Under the pieces are notes generated by a model that saw only the letters and a list, made by a program, of their open reading frames with translations, ran no database searches and was not told the DNA's origin. The position numbers and the translations under genes were made by a program. Source: Hippasteria phrygiana (lineage: Eukaryota > Echinodermata > Asteroidea > Valvatida > Goniasteridae). From it: a stretch of 64,000 nucleotides of DNA. Below, piece by piece: positions 12,661 to 27,000 of the stretch. The DNA is taken from positions 248,001-312,000 of the forward strand of contig JAZGUH010000115.1 in NCBI GenBank assembly GCA_037893225.1. Direction: 5' to 3'. Within the stretch, counting starts at the first letter, position 1. Each line of letters starts with the position of its first letter.

Positions 12661-13410
12661 ACATTACTGAATTTTGTTGATATTTCATGCAATTATGAAT
12701 GAGTAAAGCAAGTCCATACCCCAGGGAATTTGACATGCATGGAGCAATAAATAGACGGTAACATGTACACAGATGGTGGCCGGAAAGAAAATAAACATTG
12801 CGAGATTTGCATTTTCTCCACAAGTTTTAACTCTAAGAAGCCGCCGATAATTGCAACATGTAGCGCCAGATCTAAGCTATCCATACATGTCAAAATTACT
12901 GAATTTGGTTGATATTTCATGCAATTATGAATGAGTAAAGCAAGTCCATACCCCAGGGAATTTGACATGCATGGAGCAATAAATAGACGGTAACATGTAC
13001 ACAGATGGTGGCCGGAAAGAAAATAAACATTGCGAGGTTTGAATTTTCTCCACAAGTTTTAACTCTAAGAAGCCGCCGATAATTGCAACATGTAGCGCCA
13101 GATCTAAGCTATCCATACATGTCAAAATTACTGAATTTGGTTGATATTTCATGCAATTATGAATGAGTAAAGCAAGTCATACCCTAGGGAATTTGACAGG
13201 CATGGAGCAATAAATAGAAGGTAATATGCACACAGATGTTGGCCGGAAAGAAAATAAACATTGCGAGGTTTGAATTTTCTCCACAAGTTTTAACTCTAAG
13301 AAGCCGCCGATAATTGCAACATGTAGCGCCAGATCTAAGCTATCCATACATGTCAAAATTACTGAATTTTGTTGATATTTCATGCAATTATGAATGAGTA
13401 AAGCAAGTCC

Positions 13411-14569
13411 ATACCCCAGGGAATTTGACATGCATGGAGCAATAAATAGACGGTAACATGTACACAGATGGTGGCCGGAAAGAAAATAAACATTGCGAGG
13501 TTTGAATTTTCTCCACAAGTTTTAACTCTAAGAAGCCGCCGATAATTGCAACATGTAGCGCCAGATCTAAGCTATCCATACATTTCAAAATTACTGAATT
13601 TTGTTGATATTTCATGCAATTATGAATGAGTAAAGCAAGTCCATACCCTAGGGAATTTGACATGCATGGAGCAATAAATAGACGGTAACATGTACACAGA
13701 TGGTGGCCGGAAAGAAAATAAACATTGCGAGGTTTGAATTTTCTCCACAAGTTTTAACTCTAAGAAGCCGCCGATAATTGCAACATGTAGCGCCAGATCT
13801 AAGCTATCCATACATGTCAAAATTACTGAATTTTTTTGATATTTCATGCAATTATGAATGAGTAAAGCAAGTCCATACCCCAGGGAATTTGACATGCATG
13901 GAGCAATAAATAGACGGTAACATGTACACAGATGGTGGCCGGAAAGAAAATAAACATTGCGAGGTTTGAATTTTCTCCACAAGTTTTAACTCTAAGAAGC
14001 CGCCGATAATTGCAACATGTAGCGCCAGATCTAAGCTATCCATACATTTCAAAATTACTGAATTTTGTTGATATTTCATGCAATTATGAATGAGTAAAGC
14101 AAGTCCATACCCTAGGGAATTTGACATGCATGGAGCAATAAATAGACGGTAACATGTACACAGATGGTGGCCGGAAAGAAAATAAACATTGCGAGGTTTG
14201 AATTTTCTCCACAAGTTTTAACTCTAAGAAGCCGCCGATAATTGCAACATGTAGCGCCAGATCTAAGCTATCCATACATGTCAAAATTACTGAATTTTGT
14301 TGATATTTCATGCAATTATGAATGAGTAAAGCAAGTCCATACCCCAGGGAATTTGACATGCATGGAGCAATAAATAGACGGTAACATGTACACAGATGGT
14401 GGCCGGAAAGAAAATAAACATTGCGAGGTTTGAATTTTCTCCACAAGTTTTAACTCTAAGAAGCCGCCGATAATTGCAACATGTAGCGCCAGATCTAAGC
14501 TATCCATACATGTCAAAATTACTGAATATGGTTGATATTTCATGCAATTATGAATGAGTAAAGCAAGTC
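13411..14569. repeat. Five-D cassette with 464-bp dimer period
   Basis: Five consecutive D monomers alternate two forms. One has 'catacatttcaaaa' (13411 and 13875); the other has the mixed linker 'tccataccctaggg' (13643 and 14107), and the 13643 unit also has a T-rich 'gaatttttttgat'. The fifth ends 'ctgaatatgg'. The period is therefore a 464-bp D-D dimer. The same cassette occurs at about 21741-22899, 25446-26604, 40250-41408 and 46038-47196, five copies in all. The 25446 copy has a private C-to-T change at 25575. Confidence 0.9.
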
Positions 14570-15495
14570 ATACCCTAGGGAATTTGACAGGCATGGAGCA
14601 ATAAATAGAAGGTAATATGCACACAGATGTTGGCCGGAAAGAAAATAAACATTGCGAGGTTTGAATTTTCTCTACAAGTTTTAACTCTAAGAAGCCGCCG
14701 ATAATTGCAACATGTAGCGCCAGATCTAAGCTATCCATACATGTCAAAATTACTGAATTTGGTTGATATTTCATGCAATTATGAATGAGTAAAGCAAGTC
14801 CATACCCCAGGGAATTTGACATGCATGGAGCAATAAATAGACGGTAACATGTACACAGATGGTGGCCGGAAAGAAAATAAACATTGCGAGGTTTGAATTT
14901 TCTCCACAAGTTTTAACTCTAAGAAGCCGCCGATAATTGCAACATGTAGCGCCAGATCTAAGCTATCCATACATGTCAAAATTACTGAATTTGGTTGATA
15001 TTTCATGCAATTATGAATGAGTAAAGCAAGTCATACCCTAGGGAATTTGACAGGCATGGAGCAATAAATAGAAGGTAATATGCACACAGATGTTGGCCGG
15101 AAAGAAAATAAACATTGCGAGGTTTGAATTTTCTCTACAAGTTTTAACTCTAAGAAGCCGCCGATAATTGCAACATGTAGCGCCAGATCTAAGCTATCCA
15201 TACATGTCAAAATTACTGAATTTGGTTGATATTTCATGCAATTATGAATGAGTAAAGCAAGTCCATACCCCAGGGAATTTGACATGCATGGAGCAATAAA
15301 TAGACGGTAACATGTACACAGATGGTGGCCGGAAAGAAAATAAACATTGCGAGGTTTGAATTTTCTCCACAAGTTTTAACTCTAAGAAGCCGCCGATAAT
15401 TGCAACATGTAGCGCCAGATCTAAGCTATCCATACATGTCAAAATTACTGAATTTGGTTGATATTTCATGCAATTATGAATGAGTAAAGCAAGTC
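14570..15495. repeat. Two tandem copies of a 463-bp C-D dimer
   Basis: The dimers 14570-15032 and 15033-15495 look the same throughout and both contain the rare 'ttctctacaag' (others: ttctccacaag) in the C monomer. The related X block at 24058 has a single dimer with this marker, near 26700. The Z block has one dimer in this place without the marker (near 22998). So a single-dimer gain here, or loss in the 24058 copy, is the most recent visible change at this site. Confidence 0.9.
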
Positions 15496-15958
15496 ATACC
15501 CTAGGGAATTTGACAGGCATGGAGCAATAAATATAAGGTAATATGCACACAGATGTTGGCCGGAAAGAAAATAAACATTGCGAGGTTTGAATTTTCTCCA
15601 CAAGTTTTAACTCTAAGAAGCCGCCGATAATTGCAACATGTAGCGCCAGATCTAAGCTATCCATACCTGTCAAAATTACTGAATTTTGTTGATATTTCAT
15701 GCAATTATGAATGAGTAAAGCAAGTCCATACCCCAGGGAATTTGACATGCATGGAGCAATAAATAGACGGTAACATGTACGCAGATGGTGGCCGGAAAGA
15801 AAATAAACATTGCGAGGTTTGAATTTTCTCCACAAGTTTTAACTCTAAGAAGCCGCCGATAATTGCAACATGTAGCGCCAGATCTAAGCTATCCATACAT
15901 GTCAAAATTACTGTATTTGGTTTATATTTCATGCAATTATGAATGAGTAAAGCAAGTC

Positions 15959-18270
15959 ATACCTAGGGAATTTGACATGCATGGAGCAATAAATAAAAGG
16001 TAATCTGCACACAGATGTTGGCCGGGAAGAAAATAAACATTGCGAGGTTTGAATTTTCTCCACAAGTGTTAACTCTAAGAAGCCACCGATAATTGCAACA
16101 TGTAGCGCCAGATCTAAGCTATCCATACATGTCAAAATTACTGAATTTGGTTGATATTTCATGCAATTATGAATGAGTAAAGCAAGTCCATACCCAGGGA
16201 ATTTGACATGCATGGAGCAATAAATAGACGGTAACATGTACACAGATGTTGGCCGGAAAGAAAATAAAGATTGCGAGGTTTGCATTTTCTCCACAAGTTT
16301 TAACTCTAAGAAGCCGCCGATAATTGCAACATGTAGCGCCAGATCTAAGCTATCCATACATGTCAAAATTACTGAATATGGTTGATATTTCATGCAATTA
16401 TGAATGAGTAAAGCAAGTCATACCCTAGGGAATTTGACAGGCATGGAGCAATAAATAGAAGGTAATATGCACACAGATGTTGGCCGGAAAGAAAATAAAC
16501 ATTGCGAGGTTTGAATTTTCTCCACAAGTTTTAACTCTAAGAAGCCGCCGATAATTGCAACATGTAGCGCCAGATCTAAGCTATCCATACATGTCAACAT
16601 TACTGAATTTGGTTGATATTTCATGCAATTATGAATGAGTAAAGCAAGTCCATACCCCAGGGAATTTGACATGCATGGAGCAATAAATAGACGGTAACAT
16701 GTACACAGATGGTGGCCGGAAAGAAAATAAACATTGCGAGGTTTGAATTTTCTCCACAAGTTTTAACTCTAAGAAGCCGCCGATAATTGCAACATGTAGC
16801 GCCAGGTCTAAGCTATCCATACATGTCAAAATTACTGAATATGGTTGATATTTCATGCAATTATGAATGAGTAAAGCAAGTCATACCCTAGGGAATTTGA
16901 CAGGCATGGAGCAATAAATAGAAGGTAATATGCACACAGATGTTGGCCGGAAAGAAAATAAACATTGCGAGGTTTGAATTTTCTCCACAAGTTTTAACTC
17001 TAAGAAGCCGCCGATAATTGCAACATGTAGCGCCAGATCTAAGCTATCCATACATGTCAAAATTACTGAATTTGGTTGATATTTCATGCAATTATGAATG
17101 AGTAAAGCAAGTCCATACCCCAGGGAATTTGACATGCATGGAGCAATAAATAGACGGTAACATGTACACAGATGGTGGCCGGAAAGAAAATAAACATTGC
17201 GAGGTTTGAATTTTCTCCACAAGTTTTAACTCTAAGAAGCCGCCGATAATTGCAACATGTAGCGCCAGATCTAAGCTATCCATACATGTCAAAATTACTG
17301 AATTTGGTTGATATTTCATGCAATTATGAATGAGTAAAGCAAGTCATACCCTAGGGAATTTGACAGGCATGGAGCAATAAATAGAAGGTAATATGCACAC
17401 AGATGTTGGCCGGAAAGAAAATAAACATTGCGAGGTTTGAATTTTCTCCACAAGTTTTAACTCTAAGAAGCCGCCGATAATTGCAACATGTAGCACCAGA
17501 TCTAAGCTATCCATACCTGTCAAAATTACTGAATTTTGTTGATATTTCATGCAATTATGAATGAGTAAAGCAAGTCCATACCCCAGGGAATTTGACATGC
17601 ATGGAGCAATAAATAGACGGTAACATGTACACAGATGGTGGCCGGAAAGAAAATGAACATTGCGAGGTTTGAATTTTCTCCACAAGTTTTAACTCTAAGA
17701 AGCCGCCGATAATTGCAACATGTAGCGCCAGATCTAAGCTATCCATACATGTCAAAATTACTGTATTTGGTTTATATTTCATGCAATTATGAATGAGTAA
17801 AGCAAGTCATACCTAGGGAATTTGACATGCATGGAGCAATAAATAAAAGGTAATCTGCACACAGATGTTGGCCGGAAAGAAAATAAACATTGCGAGGTTT
17901 GAATTTTCTCCACAAGTTTTAACTCTAAGAAGCCGCCGATAATTGCAACATGTAGCGCCAGATCTAAGCTATCCATACATGTCAACATTACTGAATTTTG
18001 TTGATATTTCATGCAATTATGAATGAGTAAAGCAAGTCCATACCCCAGGGAATTTGACATGCATGGAGCAATAAATAGACGGTAACATGTACACAGATGG
18101 TGGCCGGAAAGAAAATAAACATTGCGAGGTTTGAATTTTCTCCACAAGTTTTAACTCTAAGAAGCCGCCGATAATTGCAACATGTAGCGCCAGATCTAAG
18201 CTATCCATACATGTCAAAATTACTGTATTTGGTTTATATTTCATGCAATTATGAATGAGTAAAGCAAGTC
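15959..18270. repeat. Y1 block, 10-mer HOR (2312 bp), copy 1
   Basis: Monomer order is A-B-C-D-C-D-C-D'-A'-D'. The first eight monomers (15959-17808) are an 1850-bp unit with the same formula as the W 8-mer found beyond 48 kb. The last two (17809-18270, 462 bp) are an A/C hybrid and a D'. Tracers in order are 'aaataaagattg' in B, 'gccaggtct' in the first D, 'tagcaccag' and 'catacctgtc' in the third C, and 'aaaatgaac' in D'. Confidence 0.9.
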
Positions 18271-20583
18271 ATACCTAGGGAATTTGACATGCATGGAGCA
18301 ATAAATAAAAGGTAATCTGCACACAGATGTTGGCCGGGAAGAAAATAAACATTGCGAGGTTTGAATTTTCTCCACAAGTGTTATCTCTAAGAAGCCACCG
18401 ATAATTGCAACATGTAGCGCCAGATCTAAGCTATCCATACATGTCAAAATTACTGAATTTGGTTGATATTTCATGCAATTATGAATGAGTAAAGCAAGTC
18501 CATACCCAGGGAATTTGACATGCATGGAGCAATAAATAGACGGTAACATGTACACAGATGTTGGCCGGAAAGAAAATAAACATTGCGAGGTTTGCATTTT
18601 CTCCACAAGTTTTAACTCTAAGAAGCCGCCGATAATTGCAACATGTAGCGCCAGATCTAAGCTATCCATACATGTCAAAATTACTGAATATGGTTGATAT
18701 TTCATGCAATTATGAATGAGTAAAGCAAGTCATACCCTAGGGAATTTGACAGGCATGGAGCAATAAATAGAAGGTAATATGCACACAGATGTTGGCCGGA
18801 AAGAAAATAAACATTGCGAGGTTTGAATTTTCTCCACAAGTTTTAACTCTAAGAAGCCGCCGATAATTGCAACATGTAGCGCCAGATCTAAGCTATCCAT
18901 ACATGTCAACATTACTGAATTTTGTTGATATTTCATGCAATTATGAATGAGTAAAGGAAGTCCATACCCCAGGGAATTTGACATGCATGGAGCAATAAAT
19001 AGACGGTAACATGTACACAGATGGTGGCCGGAAAGAAAATAAACATTGCGAGATTTGCATTTTCTCCACAAGTTTTAACTCTAAGAAGCCGCCGATAATT
19101 GCAACATGTAGCGCCAGATCTAAGCTATCCATACATGTCAAAATTACTGAATTTGGTTGATATTTCATGCAATTATGAATGAGTAAAGCAAGTCCATACC
19201 CCAGGGAATTTGACATGCATGGAGCAATAAATAGACGGTAACATGTACACAGATGGTGGCCGGAAAGAAAATAAACATTGCGAGGTTTGAATTTTCTCCA
19301 CAAGTTTTAACTCTAAGAAGCCGCCGATAATTGCAACATGTAGCGCCAGATCTAAGCTATCCATACATGTCAAAATTACTGAATTTGGTTGATATTTCAT
19401 GCAATTATGAATGAGTAAAGCAAGTCATACCCTAGGGAATTTGACAGGCATGGAGCAATAAATAGAAGGTAATATGCACACAGATGTTGGCCGGAAAGAA
19501 AATAAACATTGCGAGGTTTGAATTTTCTCCACAAGTTTTAACTCTAAGAAGCCGCCGATAATTGCAACATGTAGCGCCAGATCTAAGCTATCCATACATG
19601 TCAAAATTACTGAATTTTGTTGATATTTCATGCAATTATGAATGAGTAAAGCAAGTCCATACCCCAGGGAATTTGACATGCATGGAGCAATAAATAGACG
19701 GTAACATGTACACAGATGGTGGCCGGAAAGAAAATAAACATTGCGAGGTTTGAATTTTCTCCACAAGTTTTAACTCTAAGAAGCCGCCGATAATTGCAAC
19801 ATGTAGCACCAGATCTAAGCTATCCATACCTGTCAAAATTACTGAATTTTGTTGATATTTCATGCAATTATGAATGAGTAAAGCAAGTCCATACCCCAGG
19901 GAATTTGACATGCATGGAGCAATAAATAGACGGTAACATGTACACAGATGGTGGCCGGAAAGAAAATGAACATTGCGAGGTTTGAATTTTCTCCACAAGT
20001 TTTAACTCTAAGAAGCCGCCGATAATTGCAACATGTAGCGCCAGATCTAAGCTATCCATACATGTCAAAATTACTGTATTTGGTTTATATTTCATGCAAT
20101 TATGAATGAGTAAAGCAAGTCATACCTAGGGAATTTGACATGCATGGAGCAATAAATAAAAGGTAATCTGCACACAGATGTTGGCCGGAAAGAAAATAAA
20201 CATTGCGAGGTTTGAATTTTCTCCACAAGTTTTAACTCTAAGAAGCCGCCGATAATTGCAACATGTAGCGCCAGATCTAAGCTATCCATACATGTCAACA
20301 TTACTGAATTTTGTTGATATTTCATGCAATTATGAATGAGTAAAGCAAGTCCATACCCCAGGGAATTTGACATGCATGGAGCAATAAATAGACGGTAACA
20401 TGTACACAGATGGTGGCCGGAAAGAAAATAAACATTGCGAGGTTTGAATTTTCTCCACAAGTTTTAACTCTAAGAAGCCGCCGATAATTGCAACATGTAG
20501 CGCCAGATCTAAGCTATCCATACATGTCAAAATTACTGTATTTGGTTTATATTTCATGCAATTATGAATGAGTAAAGCAAGTC
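18271..20583. repeat. Y2 block, 10-mer HOR (2313 bp), copy 1
   Basis: Monomer order is A-B-C-D-D-C-D-D'-A'-D'. It shares its last four units with Y1 (tagcaccag/catacctgtc, then aaaatgaac in D', then the A/C hybrid and D'), while its first half matches the X block (tgttatctct in A, gagatttgcat in the first D). It therefore reads as an X front joined to a Y1 tail. It has a private C-to-G change at 18957 ('gtaaaggaag'). Confidence 0.9.
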
Positions 20584-23500
20584 ATACCTAGGGAATTTGA
20601 CATGCATGGAGCAATAAATAAAAGGTAATCTGCACACAGATGTTGGCCGGGAAGAAAATAAACATTGCGAGGTTTGAATTTTCTCCACAAGTGTTATCTC
20701 TAAGAAGCCACCGATAATTGCAACATGTAGCGCCAGATCTAAGCTATCCATACATGTCAAAATTACTGAATTTGGTTGATATTTCATGCAATTATGAATG
20801 AGTAAAGCAAGTCCATACCCAGGGAATTTGACATGCATGGAGCAATAAATAGACGGTAACATGTACACAGATGTTGGCCGGAAAGAAAATAAACATTGCG
20901 AGGTTTGCATTTTCTCCACAAGTTTTAACTCTAAGAAGCCGCCGATAATTGCAACATGTAGCGCCAGATCTAAGCTATCCATACATGTCAAAATTACTGA
21001 ATATGGTTGATATTTCATGCAATTATGAATGAGTAAAGCAAGTCCATACCCCAGGGAATTTGACATGCATGGAGCAATAAATAGACGGTAACATGTACAC
21101 AGATGGTGGCCGGAAAGAAAATAAACATTGCGAGATTTGCATTTTCTCCACAAGTTTTAACTCTAAGAAGCCGCCGATAATTGCAACATGTAGCGCCAGA
21201 TCTAAGCTATCCATACATGTCAAAATTACTGAATTTGGTTGATATTTCATGCAATTATGAATGAGTAAAGCAAGTCCATACCCCAGGGAATTTGACATGC
21301 ATGGAGCAATAAATAGACGGTAACATGTACACAGATGGTGGCCGGAAAGAAAATAAACATTGCGAGGTTTGAATTTTCTCCACAAGTTTTAACTCTAAGA
21401 AGCCGCCGATAATTGCAACATGTAGCGCCAGATCTAAGCTATCCATACATGTCAAAATTACTGAATTTGGTTGATATTTCATGCAATTATGAATGAGTAA
21501 AGCAAGTCATACCCTAGGGAATTTGACAGGCATGGAGCAATAAATAGAAGGTAATATGCACACAGATGTTGGCCGGAAAGAAAATAAACATTGCGAGGTT
21601 TGAATTTTCTCCACAAGTTTTAACTCTAAGAAGCCGCCGATAATTGCAACATGTAGCGCCAGATCTAAGCTATCCATACATGTCAAAATTACTGAATTTT
21701 GTTGATATTTCATGCAATTATGAATGAGTAAAGCAAGTCCATACCCCAGGGAATTTGACATGCATGGAGCAATAAATAGACGGTAACATGTACACAGATG
21801 GTGGCCGGAAAGAAAATAAACATTGCGAGGTTTGAATTTTCTCCACAAGTTTTAACTCTAAGAAGCCGCCGATAATTGCAACATGTAGCGCCAGATCTAA
21901 GCTATCCATACATTTCAAAATTACTGAATTTTGTTGATATTTCATGCAATTATGAATGAGTAAAGCAAGTCCATACCCTAGGGAATTTGACATGCATGGA
22001 GCAATAAATAGACGGTAACATGTACACAGATGGTGGCCGGAAAGAAAATAAACATTGCGAGGTTTGAATTTTCTCCACAAGTTTTAACTCTAAGAAGCCG
22101 CCGATAATTGCAACATGTAGCGCCAGATCTAAGCTATCCATACATGTCAAAATTACTGAATTTTTTTGATATTTCATGCAATTATGAATGAGTAAAGCAA
22201 GTCCATACCCCAGGGAATTTGACATGCATGGAGCAATAAATAGACGGTAACATGTACACAGATGGTGGCCGGAAAGAAAATAAACATTGCGAGGTTTGAA
22301 TTTTCTCCACAAGTTTTAACTCTAAGAAGCCGCCGATAATTGCAACATGTAGCGCCAGATCTAAGCTATCCATACATTTCAAAATTACTGAATTTTGTTG
22401 ATATTTCATGCAATTATGAATGAGTAAAGCAAGTCCATACCCTAGGGAATTTGACATGCATGGAGCAATAAATAGACGGTAACATGTACACAGATGGTGG
22501 CCGGAAAGAAAATAAACATTGCGAGGTTTGAATTTTCTCCACAAGTTTTAACTCTAAGAAGCCGCCGATAATTGCAACATGTAGCGCCAGATCTAAGCTA
22601 TCCATACATGTCAAAATTACTGAATTTTGTTGATATTTCATGCAATTATGAATGAGTAAAGCAAGTCCATACCCCAGGGAATTTGACATGCATGGAGCAA
22701 TAAATAGACGGTAACATGTACACAGATGGTGGCCGGAAAGAAAATAAACATTGCGAGGTTTGAATTTTCTCCACAAGTTTTAACTCTAAGAAGCCGCCGA
22801 TAATTGCAACATGTAGCGCCAGATCTAAGCTATCCATACATGTCAAAATTACTGAATATGGTTGATATTTCATGCAATTATGAATGAGTAAAGCAAGTCA
22901 TACCCTAGGGAATTTGACAGGCATGGAGCAATAAATAGAAGGTAATATGCACACAGATGTTGGCCGGAAAGAAAATAAACATTGCGAGGTTTGAATTTTC
23001 TCCACAAGTTTTAACTCTAAGAAGCCGCCGATAATTGCAACATGTAGCGCCAGATCTAAGCTATCCATACATGTCAAAATTACTGAATTTGGTTGATATT
23101 TCATGCAATTATGAATGAGTAAAGCAAGTCCATACCCCAGGGAATTTGACATGCATGGAGCAATAAATAGACGGTAACATGTACACAGATGGTGGCCGGA
23201 AAGAAAATAAACATTGCGAGGTTTGAATTTTCTCCACAAGTTTTAACTCTAAGAAGCCGCCGATAATTGCAACATGTAGCGCCAGATCTAAGCTATCCAT
23301 ACATGTCAAAATTACTGAATTTGGTTGATATTTCATGCAATTATGAATGAGTAAAGCAAGTCATACCCTAGGGAATTTGACAGGCATGGAGCAATAAATA
23401 GAAGGTAATATGCACACAGATGTTGGCCGGAAAGAAAATAAACATTGCGAGGTTTGAATTTTCTCCACAAGTTTTAACTCTAAGAAGCCGCCGATAATTG

Positions 23501-24057
23501 CAACATGTAGCGCCAGATCTAAGCTATCCATACCTGTCAAAATTACTGAATTTTGTTGATATTTCATGCAATTATGAATGAGTAAAGCAAGTCCATACCC
23601 CAGGGAATTTGACATGCATGGAGCAATAAATAGACGGTAACATGTACACAGATGGTGGCCGGAAAGAAAATAAACATTGCGAGGTTTGAATTTTCTCCAC
23701 AAGTTTTAACTCTAAGAAGCCGCCGATAATTGCAACATGTAGCGCCAGATCTAAGCTATCCATACATGTCAAAATTACTGAATTTTGTTGATATTTCATG
23801 CAATTATGAATGAGTAAAGCAAGTCCATACCCCAGGGAATTTGACATGCATGGAGCAATAAATAGACGGTAACATGTACACAGATGGTGGCCGGAAAGAA
23901 AATAAACATTGCGAGGTTTGAATTTTCTCCACAAGTTTTAACTCTAAGAAGCCGCCGATAATTGCAACATGTAGCGCCAGATCTAAGCTATCCATACATG
24001 TCAAAATTACTGTATTTGGTTTATATTTCATGCAATTATGAATGAGTAAAGCAAGTC
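20584..24057. repeat. Z block, 15-mer HOR (3474 bp)
   Basis: Monomer order is A-B-D-D-C-D-D-D-D-D-C-D-C-D-D'. It resembles the X block but lacks the C monomer after B, so B is followed directly by the D with 'gagatttgcat'; this joins reading frames into a 199-codon minus-strand open frame. It contains the five-D cassette and ends with an extra D before D'. The third C carries 'catacctgtc' near 23533. Confidence 0.9.
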
Positions 24058-27000
24058 ATACCTAGGGAATTTGACATGCATGGAGCAATAAATAAAAGGT
24101 AATCTGCACACAGATGTTGGCCGGGAAGAAAATAAACATTGCGAGGTTTGAATTTTCTCCACAAGTGTTATCTCTAAGAAGCCACCGATAATTGCAACAT
24201 GTAGCGCCAGATCTAAGCTATCCATACATGTCAAAATTACTGAATTTGGTTGATATTTCATGCAATTATGAATGAGTAAAGCAAGTCCATACCCAGGGAA
24301 TTTGACATGCATGGAGCAATAAATAGACGGTAACATGTACACAGATGTTGGCCGGAAAGAAAATAAACATTGCGAGGTTTGCATTTTCTCCACAAGTTTT
24401 AACTCTAAGAAGCCGCCGATAATTGCAACATGTAGCGCCAGATCTAAGCTATCCATACATGTCAAAATTACTGAATATGGTTGATATTTCATGCAATTAT
24501 GAATGAGTAAAGCAAGTCATACCCTAGGGAATTTGACAGGCATGGAGCAATAAATAGAAGGTAATATGCACACAGATGTTGGCCGGAAAGAAAATAAACA
24601 TTGCGAGGTTTGAATTTTCTCCACAAGTTTTAACTCTAAGAAGCCGCCGATAATTGCAACATGTAGCGCCAGATCTAAGCTATCCATACATGTCAACATT
24701 ACTGAATTTTGTTGATATTTCATGCAATTATGAATGAGTAAAGCAAGTCCATACCCCAGGGAATTTGACATGCATGGAGCAATAAATAGACGGTAACATG
24801 TACACAGATGGTGGCCGGAAAGAAAATAAACATTGCGAGATTTGCATTTTCTCCACAAGTTTTAACTCTAAGAAGCCGCCGATAATTGCAACATGTAGCG
24901 CCAGATCTAAGCTATCCATACATGTCAAAATTACTGAATTTGGTTGATATTTCATGCAATTATGAATGAGTAAAGCAAGTCCATACCCCAGGGAATTTGA
25001 CATGCATGGAGCAATAAATAGACGGTAACATGTACACAGATGGTGGCCGGAAAGAAAATAAACATTGCGAGGTTTGAATTTTCTCCACAAGTTTTAACTC
25101 TAAGAAGCCGCCGATAATTGCAACATGTAGCGCCAGATCTAAGCTATCCATACATGTCAAAATTACTGAATTTGGTTGATATTTCATGCAATTATGAATG
25201 AGTAAAGCAAGTCATACCCTAGGGAATTTGACAGGCATGGAGCAATAAATAGAAGGTAATATGCACACAGATGTTGGCCGGAAAGAAAATAAACATTGCG
25301 AGGTTTGAATTTTCTCCACAAGTTTTAACTCTAAGAAGCCGCCGATAATTGCAACATGTAGCGCCAGATCTAAGCTATCCATACATGTCAAAATTACTGA
25401 ATTTTGTTGATATTTCATGCAATTATGAATGAGTAAAGCAAGTCCATACCCCAGGGAATTTGACATGCATGGAGCAATAAATAGACGGTAACATGTACAC
25501 AGATGGTGGCCGGAAAGAAAATAAACATTGCGAGGTTTGAATTTTCTCCACAAGTTTTAACTCTAAGAAGCCGCTGATAATTGCAACATGTAGCGCCAGA
25601 TCTAAGCTATCCATACATTTCAAAATTACTGAATTTTGTTGATATTTCATGCAATTATGAATGAGTAAAGCAAGTCCATACCCTAGGGAATTTGACATGC
25701 ATGGAGCAATAAATAGACGGTAACATGTACACAGATGGTGGCCGGAAAGAAAATAAACATTGCGAGGTTTGAATTTTCTCCACAAGTTTTAACTCTAAGA
25801 AGCCGCCGATAATTGCAACATGTAGCGCCAGATCTAAGCTATCCATACATGTCAAAATTACTGAATTTTTTTGATATTTCATGCAATTATGAATGAGTAA
25901 AGCAAGTCCATACCCCAGGGAATTTGACATGCATGGAGCAATAAATAGACGGTAACATGTACACAGATGGTGGCCGGAAAGAAAATAAACATTGCGAGGT
26001 TTGAATTTTCTCCACAAGTTTTAACTCTAAGAAGCCGCCGATAATTGCAACATGTAGCGCCAGATCTAAGCTATCCATACATTTCAAAATTACTGAATTT
26101 TGTTGATATTTCATGCAATTATGAATGAGTAAAGCAAGTCCATACCCTAGGGAATTTGACATGCATGGAGCAATAAATAGACGGTAACATGTACACAGAT
26201 GGTGGCCGGAAAGAAAATAAACATTGCGAGGTTTGAATTTTCTCCACAAGTTTTAACTCTAAGAAGCCGCCGATAATTGCAACATGTAGCGCCAGATCTA
26301 AGCTATCCATACATGTCAAAATTACTGAATTTTGTTGATATTTCATGCAATTATGAATGAGTAAAGCAAGTCCATACCCCAGGGAATTTGACATGCATGG
26401 AGCAATAAATAGACGGTAACATGTACACAGATGGTGGCCGGAAAGAAAATAAACATTGCGAGGTTTGAATTTTCTCCACAAGTTTTAACTCTAAGAAGCC
26501 GCCGATAATTGCAACATGTAGCGCCAGATCTAAGCTATCCATACATGTCAAAATTACTGAATATGGTTGATATTTCATGCAATTATGAATGAGTAAAGCA
26601 AGTCATACCCTAGGGAATTTGACAGGCATGGAGCAATAAATAGAAGGTAATATGCACACAGATGTTGGCCGGAAAGAAAATAAACATTGCGAGGTTTGAA
26701 TTTTCTCTACAAGTTTTAACTCTAAGAAGCCGCCGATAATTGCAACATGTAGCGCCAGATCTAAGCTATCCATACATGTCAAAATTACTGAATTTGGTTG
26801 ATATTTCATGCAATTATGAATGAGTAAAGCAAGTCCATACCCCAGGGAATTTGACATGCATGGAGCAATAAATAGACGGTAACATGTACACAGATGGTGG
26901 CCGGAAAGAAAATAAACATTGCGAGGTTTGAATTTTCTCCACAAGTTTTAACTCTAAGAAGCCGCCGATAATTGCAACATGTAGCGCCAGATCTAAGCTA

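Larger units (their letters stand above)
12023..15958. repeat. X block, 17-mer HOR (3936 bp)
   Basis: Monomer order is A-B-C-D-D-C-D-D-D-D-D-C-D-C-D-C-D'. The fourth unit carries the rare 'gagatttgcat' and the run of five Ds carries 'catttcaaaa' and 'ctgaatttttttgat'. The block equals the 15-mer at 24058-27530 plus one extra 463-bp C-D dimer (14570-15032 and 15033-15495 are duplicates sharing 'ttctctacaag'). Its last C-D' pair carries 'aaatataagg' and 'atgtacgcag', both also present at the end of the 24058 block. Confidence 0.9.
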
